A stretch of 64,000 bases of DNA, taken from the NCBI GenBank assembly GCA_016800925.1, contig JABCPU010000187.1, positions 62,001 to 126,000 on the forward strand, read 5' to 3'. This DNA comes from Suillus spraguei (taxonomy: Eukaryota > Basidiomycota > Agaricomycetes > Boletales > Suillaceae). This document shows positions 56,976-64,000 of the stretch, in pieces. Numbering within the stretch: the first letter of the stretch is position 1; every line of letters begins with the position of its first letter. The position numbers and the translations under genes were made by a program. The notes beneath the pieces were generated by a model. That model was given only the letters and a program-made list of their open reading frames with translations, had not been told where the DNA came from and searched no databases.

Positions 56976-59900
56976 TCACTCTGAATCTTGGCAGGTTGCC
57001 GTGGTGTCGATGCGGAACAAGCAGTAAAGTAAAACCGCACTCCTACATACGGGACATCGCGAGTCTCGTATCACCGCGTCTGTAATGCACCTACGAATTC
57101 CTGTTAATCAAAGTCCAAGACCAGCATCAACTGTACTCACGCGTTGCAAAACAGGTGCCCACATGTCGTCGTCGTCAGATCCTCGCATGTCTCTCGTCGA
57201 CAAATCCTGCAATGATAGGGAGAAAGAGAGTTCGTGCCATTCGTTAAATGATTGATCCCATTCCTTCCTGCGTATCGCCCCGCCTTGAGTGGTGCGAAAC
57301 GAGGAAGCTTACTGGCACCTGTGCCCATCGTCAACTCTAGATCTGTGAATAAACGACGTCGCTGACCTGATTTCTTTTGGACGCCATATTTTCGCCTGCC
57401 TTGAAGCACAGGAGGATCGAAGGAGGAATCGGTTGAGTCGGATGATTGGTTTTCCCACAGCGGCTCCGACATGATACTATCCTCGAATCGGACTTCACGG
57501 CGTCGTTCCCGAGAGGCCGCAGTGATGCCGGTTGAAGTCAGACTAGGGGATGTCATGGCCGGGCTGTGAACATGATTCACAGTCGAAGGTACCTGTCCTG
57601 GATGAGTCACAGCAAGATATGCACGAGCTTCCCGCAAGTAATCGGGGGTCACATTCGCAGAAATATCAATGCCCGCAGACTCAGGTGAAATGGAACTTGG
57701 TGTCCCCGAAATACTGCAACAACATTGAGATTTGAGAATAACGCTCTACTTGTTTGTCATACCTGGCTGTATGAGAAGTACCATTAGGCACAGGTACTTG
57801 CAAGCGAAGCATCGGTACAGCAGGGCCCACTGGCCGATGACTGGGCGGATCCTCAGATTTTGCTGACATCCTCGACGCATCCTCGCCACTTAATGTGGAC
57901 CAGCCAGAGCTCGACACGGGCGATGCGTCATTCTCGGGAAGTTTTATCACAGGAGAGCTTGTCTCAGGTGACCTCGCAGAAGTAACAGATTCTTGATCGC
58001 TATGACTGGCGCCATTCAGCTCCTGAGGAGCAAAAAGTGTCGGAGCGTCCGGACGCGGACTGAAGGGGCTACGGAAGTCTGTGCTTGATATTAACGGTGT
58101 ACCAACTGTAGGTATATTGGAAAGCGGCGAGTGCTCAAAATCTGGCGAGTCGGAATGATCCACAGTATCCCCAGTTTCCAGTCGTGCGACTTTGATGTCA
58201 CTTATAGGAGGTGGCGAAAGCGTCCTGGACGACGACCGCGATCCTACGCTCGATCGTGACAGAACCCTCTGGGACAGAGGGCTAGAGTATCCACTGGTAC
58301 TCGGAGGCAAGGGGATGGATGGGGCATAGGGGAAGTCATAATTAACAGGGAAACCCCATGTCGAGTCGATTCGATCGGGGGAGAAGGAATTAGAAAAGCG
58401 TTTTTCGGAATGAATTACTCCGTCACCATTATCCAAAGCATCGCGATCAAAATATTGCTGTGCCGCATGCTCGCTACTGTGTGGCCTATGCACGACAAAC
58501 AGATGCTATGCAGCTCATTAGAACATTATTTGATGAACCGAAAAAGAAAACCAACATGTTGATAGGCGTCCGCATCTGCGAATCTCAACTCACAGTCCAT
58601 GCACTTGGGGTGCGCTACAAAGTGTCGGATATGATTCTGCAACGACTCGGAGCACTCAAACTGCCACTGGCATAGGTGGCAGTGCGCCTCTGGATGTTCT
58701 GTTGCGCCGTGCTGCGCGGCGATCTGAGTCAAGCTATCAATGATAACGGTACTCGCCCACCATAGCAAATTCAGCTTGATCACAGAATCCGACCTGACAT
58801 TTGTCGCAGACAAGATGGTTGCGCGATGTCAAGTAGTGGATAGAAAGCTCTCCAGGATCAAATAATGCTCCGTCACACAGTTGACAAGATACTTGAGGGT
58901 GAATCGTTTCTGTGTGCTGAATGTGACATGAGCGGAGGATCTTTGCAGTTATATGCCGAAAAGAGGTGACAATACATTATAATATTCGCCTGCATCCGGA
59001 AAACCCAGGTCACATCTCGTGCAAGACGGATGTGTGTCATCTGGAGAGTCTCTATAGTGCTGACGTAGGCCTTCTTCCTCGGCGTACCTCGTTTGGCAGA
59101 CTTCACAACGATAGGGAGCAGCATGGTCCGCGAGGTGCTCGTTTAAAATGTTTGTGTTTGAGAAGACGCCCTCATGACAAATGGGGCACGAGTGCGCCGA
59201 GGCGATGTGCTCCTGGAGGACTTCCTCCTCCGGACAAACGAATTCGCATATTCCGCAGGTAAAAGAGTGTTTCGCGGCCATGTGGCCATCCAGGGCCAAT
59301 TGAAGCTTGAATACATTGTTGCACAAAGAACAGTGGTAAGAAGCTGGTGGAGAAACAGGGCGGGGCGGCTCTGGGTGGGATACTTGACGATGCTGGAAAT
59401 ACAGGTTTGAGAGTGAGAAACTACAACAAGCGCAATAAAGAAAACATGCCGTTGCATATACTGCGTCGTTTTCAAACCCGAGATTACACTCGACGCATTT
59501 TGGGTGAACATCTTTTGAAGATTGCAAGTAATGGTGGTGTAGCCCCTCTTCGGAGGTAAATACCGCAGTGCATGCCCAGCAGCTGTAGAACGCGCGTGTA
59601 TGCACCGCGGCGACATGCTCATCAAGAACATGTTGAGAGGGGCATTTGAGCCGACAAATGTCACAAACAGGCTCGGAGGGATGAGCAGTCTCGCTGTGGG
59701 CGGTAAGCTTAGATAACTTTGAGAACGTGCGGTCGCATGAAAGGCAAGGATACACTTTCTTCGCCGATGCTTGGAGAGGATGGGCGGCGCGAATATGACA
59801 AGACAAGTCGTCTGCGGAGGGGAATGTTTGTTTGCACATGGAACATCCCAAACAAACGCTGGGTTGTACTTTGGGCACAGGATGGCTGATTGACCGGTGT

Positions 59901-60392
59901 TCGTCAAGAGCGCCAGGCGAAGAAAAGCTTTGATAACAAGATGGACACGGATTTTTAGGTGCATGGTCTACACGTACGTGGTGCTGGAGCGCTTCGGAGC
60001 TGACGAACTCTATCCCACAGGGACCACAGGGGGACGTGACCGGGATTGCAGCTTCCACTTTACTGCTGGTAGCTACAGGAGGATCCTTAGATCCCGCGCT
60101 GTGATTCAACTTGATGTGCGTGCTGAGCTCGGAGGTTGTCATAAATGTCAGAGAACATCCTGACTTGCACTTGTAGTGCTTCTTAGATGCAAGATGTTGA
60201 ATGAGCGCAGCATTATTCTTGAAATCTTGCTGACAGAGTTTACAAGTTTTTCCTGTTTCATGTTTCGTTTTAATGTGCTTGGTGCAAGCGAAGACGATCA
60301 GTACGACAATCAAATTATCCGGAGCGAATTGTGACTGCTCACCGCTTCCAACCCAGGTATGCCTGGGAATGCCTGGGTGCCAGGCGGGCATA
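56976..60392 (-). CDS. C2H2 zinc-finger protein with C-terminal RING, gene 2
   Basis: Larger paralogue of the downstream gene. About a dozen finger-like units: CKLCQQDF, CKSGCSLTF, CGPCGIEF…HVRVDH, CPSCYQSF…HRSISH, CSMCKQTF…HIRAAH, CLSCDRTF…HSETAH, CDICRLKC…HVAAVH, CWACTAVF, CSLCNNVF…HMAAKH, CGICEFVC, CEVCQTRY, CQLCDGAL, CHLCQWQF. Then a Ser/Pro-rich middle and a RING: YHCRICRRETCED, CGHLFCNA, intron (GTGAGT … GTAG), CITDAVIRDSRCPVC, LLYCLFRIDT, stop at 56,976. RING ends are alike in both genes (xLLYCLFRxD), so the fusion predates the duplication. ATG 60,392 is a guess: the true first exon may lie further upstream. Confidence 0.78.
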
Positions 60393-60962
60393 AAGGACAG
60401 AATGGCATAGTGCTGAAATAAAGAGGAGAATGGAAATTGTGCGGAGTCTGTCGGTCCACCACGTCTTATACATATACAACGTTTGCCTGCACACGACTTT
60501 GGCACATGTTAGCGACGAAAACGGACCTTCTAGAAGCGTGGGTCACACTGCGAAGCATGCTTGTTTGGCGTGAACTTTCGAACCATTACAAGTTAAGCCT
60601 GAGAGTAGCGCGCAGGCTTCTTCAACTTGGCCAATGACAACAGCCTTGCTCTAACACTTTCAGCACGCATCGTACATACTAGAATGCCTAATTAGCAGGA
60701 ATGGGTCACCATCTACGAAAGTGAGATGATTTCAGAACGATCAATGGAAATCACCTGAGGCTGCCATGCGGAAGCAACGTGCTACGTATACTAGAAAGTG
60801 GTCCAACCAGCTGACTTTGATTAGTAAGTCAGGAAGTCCATCTTCGCATCGAGTCGAGTCGAGACTTAATATGATGGTAGAAAACATAGATTCGGATATG
60901 CAGATCAATATTGAGGATCATCGATCATCCCGACCAGAAAATTTGTCCGTGGAAGAAATGTG
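60393..60962. other. Intergenic, no gene recognised
   Basis: Upstream region of the second finger-RING gene. A plus ORF at 60,766-60,963 has no domain resemblance. Confidence 0.5.
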
Positions 60963-61169
60963 AGTGTGGCATCGACAGAGATGCCACCCGGCGTCCATGC
61001 CGCGTGCACCCCTCGTTGACATGCATATTTGACAGCCTTCCGATGTACCCTCGACTGCGAGACATAGACATAAGGGCTAGTGTCATCGATAGCACACCAA
61101 GTTATATGTCTGCGTCAGAAACGCCTTCTACCTATATATTAATCGATACCTGGCCCTTTCACATTTCCT

Positions 61170-61609
61170 TCACAACAGTCCACTGTTCACCTCACCAACA
61201 TACGCGTATGAACCGGTGCAGCCTCCAAGTGTGCCAAGGATGTAAGGGTTATTCGGAGGTTCACATTTTGAGTTGAGTCCCGATTCCGCTGCACAAATGT
61301 CACTGGGGCCAGCTGTGAGTGCCCAATCCTGGCATTTCCGATAAATCGGTGAGTGCGCATGCACCACTGCAAGAGAGAGATACTTACGGCCGATGCACTG
61401 TACGAGCAGTTGTTGAACGTTCCCGGATTTGCAACAGAAGGGTAAGAGCATGTGATAGTATCGCCTGAGCACGTCCAGTAGTTAAGACACGCATTCCCTT
61501 GCGATATACTGATTTCCTCAAAATCGCAATTAGGACAGGCCTCGCAGTTTGCATTAACTCCAGTACCGAGTGCAAGGAACAGGGAAATGCCCAGTACAAA
61601 ACAAATCAT
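61170..61609 (-). CDS. Small secreted cysteine-rich protein, copy C (intact)
   Basis: ATG 61,609: signal peptide MICFVLGISLFLALGTGVNA, mature NCEACPNCDFEEISISQGNA, CLNYWTCSGDTITCSYPSVA, NPGTFNNCSYSASA. A GTAAGT … CCAG intron (phase 0) joins DWALTAGPSDICAAESGLNS, KCEPPNNPYILGTLGGCTGS and YAYVGEVNSGLL, stop at 61,170. All ten cysteines of copy B are kept, with substitutions in between and a three-residue difference before the last cysteine (YILGTLGGC against YNLVVPGC). It looks functional. Copy C lies in the inverted arm, over 20 kb from copies A and B. Confidence 0.82.
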
Positions 61610-61720
61610 GGTTGCACTGATGTGTTAACTGTTAGATCTTGTAGCAAGGGGATGGCGCGATGAGAGACATACACGATCACGTAGTCGTTTCAACTACCCA
61701 GCAACCCTTTGGCATATAGT

Positions 61721-61732
61721 CGCTTTTATATG
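61721..61732 (-). promoter_or_regulatory. TATA-like box of secreted-protein copy C
   Basis: Minus-strand CATATAAAAGCGACTATA, about 115 bases before ATG 61,609, as in copies A and B. Confidence 0.5.
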
Positions 61733-62689
61733 TTAGTTGCTTCAGGCACGATTCAGAATGTGGTGAGATTCCATGAATCTCGCGTTCGCCAGGGGTGTCA
61801 TATGATGCGTGGTGTGGGTCTGTTCAAATGACATCAGTGAAATTACTTCCAAAGCAATACCCATACTCATGCTAGTTGCTCAGACTTTTTGCTCACCTGA
61901 TGGCACCTACATTTATCACACCGTTTTACATGGATTTTCAATGTCTACAAAGCAGACATCCAGCAACTACGCAATCAACAGGACCATCCCACCGGTGACC
62001 GCCAACTTGAACTGGAACATAATTTAGAAATACTCACATGTACTAAAATTTGCAAGTTAGAAGTTACTAGAACACATGTTGTATGTCGTTTGCTCACAAG
62101 TGTAATCAAAATGTGACCAAGTCTCCTTCACTAGGAAGGGAGAAGTAAGCGTCGTCCTGCTCGCCCTCGTCAAGTGAACGGTCCTTGGACTCCAAGTTGG
62201 AGTATGAGAGTTCGATTATTTCAGAAAGGAAAGTCTGCGTGAGGTTTATGCAGACTGTCGGATGCAGACTTCTGTCCTGTCAGTGGGTCCGAAGGCCGCC
62301 GCATGATGTCACTATCATACCCACTTGTCTGCCGTATCAGGATCTTTACTACCTCCATCTCTTATGATCCCTGCGAGTCTCTCACGCTTGTCTTTCTACT
62401 ACTGTGTCTGTTTATTTCCTACCCTCCTGCCAACATCATGTCATTGGCTGCAGCTACCAGTATACGGTTGCCATGTCCTCCCTCCAGTTGAGCAGAACCG
62501 TAACGGAAATTTGACATGGATGACGAAATTGGTATTATGGTGGTGTCCGACAGTGTTGCAATGGTGCAAGACAACAGCACAGAACAGGCACATGTCCCTT
62601 AGACCCACGGAAGATCCCGAATAACGTGGGAATAAACCACCGTGTGCGGTCGACTTGAACTTTTGAGACATCACGATGAGCAGCTGGAC

Positions 62690-63130
62690 TCACGAGTCGA
62701 CCGCGGCAGCCCAGGCCCATTGCTTGCGCAACCTTTTGCTCAAGTGTCATGCCCCCAAACTCCAGCCCCTCTTCCCATATATTTTGACAATGCCTCCCAG
62801 GTGCTCCCCAAAACACCCACACTTTGGCTCGTTTGTCCGTTTCGTCCTCAGGGCCAAAAACGTTCACCTTGCCACGAGAATTGTCCCATGGCCGCCCTCC
62901 TCGCGTGAATGCGAACCACACTTCTTGTATTGCGGTACGCGAATATACATTAACTCGTCAGCAACGGGTTGGGCCCACCCGCCGAAACTAGACTGAGGAA
63001 GAGAACTTGTTGATATCCTGGACTCAAGCTCGTCGACAGTGCACGTCTTGTCGAGGATCTCGCCCATATCAGCAGAAGTCGATCTTGACGATGGTAGTAA
63101 TGGAAGTAAGTCGCCGTCGTCAAAAGCATG
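62690..63130 (-). pseudogene. Carboxylesterase 3' fragment, inverted
   Basis: Corresponds to the last 145 codons of the gene at 33,707-35,832: SEILDKTC-like (GEILDKTCTVDELESR), SSFGGWAQPVADELMYIRV, then a frameshift into WFAFTRGGRPWDNSRGKVNV and FGPEDETDK, ending beyond the lost stop. It contains no catalytic residues and no start, so it is a passenger of the inverted duplication. Confidence 0.9.
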
Positions 63131-63690
63131 TGCTGAAAAGAGAGGATCTCACCTCAATCGTTACCGTCACGCTCTTGCGCATCACTAGTCTGGGAGTAAG
63201 TACCGAGAACAAGTGCTGAACGACCAACCCTTCACACTAGCATGCATCCTGATGGGAGAAGATCCGCGGAGGTCAAGCTTATGACATCAATACACTGTTG
63301 CTTGTAGGTAGGCTGCGAGCGAAGTAATGTGAGTTTTCTTAAACGACCCGGCATTTCGTTTTGTATTCTTAAGTCAGTAAGATATGTTTACAAGGACCAA
63401 GTGCGCGTTTGTCAAGGATAGCTTTCTGTTTTCAACACACCTGACGATGGCTTATATGATGTGCCAAGCACAGCATATCACAATAATGAGCGACCCTTCG
63501 ACACGAGCTATTTACTCCATCGTCAGAACTCAAGTGTCGGCAGGACGGTGTTCAGGAGCTAACCACTTGAAGCGATACCGAATGGCAATTGATAGGATGA
63601 GAGACTAAATGTGCTGTGGAATTCTGATTGCTACAAAAACTACGATGACGTCATTGTCACTTCCATACGTGCAAAGCCGGCCCGTGATTC
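63131..63690. other. Intergenic, no gene recognised
   Basis: Unique sequence beyond the inverted arm. A plus ORF at 63,384-63,608 has no recognisable domain. Confidence 0.5.
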
Positions 63691-64000
63691 TCAGTTGATA
63701 AACGCATTGTACAAGGCTCTCCACATCTTATTGCCGTCGGTCTCAATCACATCCTGCCAAACAATTGTCAGTTGTTACATGATTTCTCCTGGTAGTCTTT
63801 CTTACCCCATGACAAGGAATGATTCGATTGAAGTCCCAATTAGCAACCGTCGTTGCATCACGTCGCATAGCTCTGTACGCGTTAGTGTCAAAGTATGAAC
63901 GAGGGATAATATACAAACTCAGCGTCGACCGCCATGCTTTTGATAAAGGCCCTGTGGATCCACGAGTCCGGCTTCATATTACCGTGGGCCGAAGAGGATG
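63691..64000 (-). CDS. DUF4336-like protein, 3' part, runs off the window
   Basis: The minus strand from the edge encodes GNMKPDSWIHRAFIKSMAVD, then after a short gap AMRRDATTVANWDFNRIIPC with HG, an intron (donor GTAAGA, acceptor GGCAG), and DVIETDGNKMWRALYNAFIN, stop at 63,691. The W-(D/E)-F-x-R-I-I-P-C-H-G-D-V-I-E pattern recalls DUF4336 proteins, distant relatives of the metallo-beta-lactamase fold. The phase of the first intron was not resolved. The 5' part lies outside the window. Confidence 0.5.

Larger units (their letters stand above)
60963..63130. repeat. Inverted duplication, right arm (partner 35,395-37,951)
   Basis: Mirror-image of the left arm. Reading the minus strand from 63,130: the esterase 3' coding end, its flank, the gene-free interval (about 62,000-62,640), the secreted-protein promoter block, the gene itself and its downstream sequence to 60,963. 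Small deletions distinguish the arms, for example the esterase stop codon is lost. Confidence 0.85.

Overview
The window reads as nuclear DNA of a filamentous basidiomycete, probably an agaricomycete. Genes are broken by many introns of about 45-60 bases with GT(A/G)NG donors. The families are typical of mushrooms: F-box and BTB proteins, a fungal rhodopsin-like seven-helix protein, a class I sesquiterpene synthase, GH18 chitinase, a CBM19-like secreted protein, and cysteine-rich small secreted proteins. No bacterial features, rRNA, convincing tRNA or CRISPR array were seen.

Left third (1-18,460). An F-box gene (367-2292) carries a 209-bp TA-flanked MITE. Then comes a large direct duplication: copy 1 at about 2590-11,618 and copy 2 at about 11,955-17,487. 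Each copy holds a small bHLH-like gene, uncertain ORFs, an SWC5 (BCNT-domain) gene and the 3' end of a CCC1/VIT1 vacuolar iron transporter. Only copy 2 continues into a complete CCC1 (17,343-18,462). Copy 1 carries three transposon insertions that copy 2 lacks, so copy 2 preserves the empty sites. Copy 1's SWC5 has a one-base frameshift. The right part of the duplication is nearly identical between copies, the left part clearly diverged.

Middle (19,700-45,600). In order: a BTB protein, SRP19/SEC65, a possible small membrane protein, a GH18 chitinase, a sesquiterpene synthase with frame problems, a rhodopsin-like membrane protein, a type B carboxylesterase, a tandem pair of 10-cysteine secreted protein genes (first copy dead, second intact), serine hydroxymethyltransferase with a mitochondrial presequence and an internal start, a CBM19-like Ser/Thr-rich secreted protein, and a large helical protein of unknown function.

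Right third (46,000-64,000). A Harbinger-like element and a Tc1-like fragment precede a divergent FET3-FTR1 pair, the reductive high-affinity iron uptake system, whose shared 365-bp promoter holds three ATCWGATAA sites of the iron-responsive GATA-repressor type. FET3 has a GA instead of GT donor exactly inside its last copper-binding motif. Two adjacent paralogous genes follow, each joining C2H2 fingers to a C-terminal RING. The block from the carboxylesterase 3' end through the secreted-protein gene (35,395-37,951) recurs inverted at 60,963-63,130, giving a third secreted-protein copy and an esterase pseudogene fragment. A DUF4336-like gene runs off the right edge.

Iron handling recurs: uptake (FET3/FTR1) and vacuolar storage (CCC1) lie about 30 kb apart. 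The least explained items are the 10-cysteine secreted family with its inverted copy, the tandem finger-RING genes, and the duplicated region, which may be real or two haplotypes joined in assembly.
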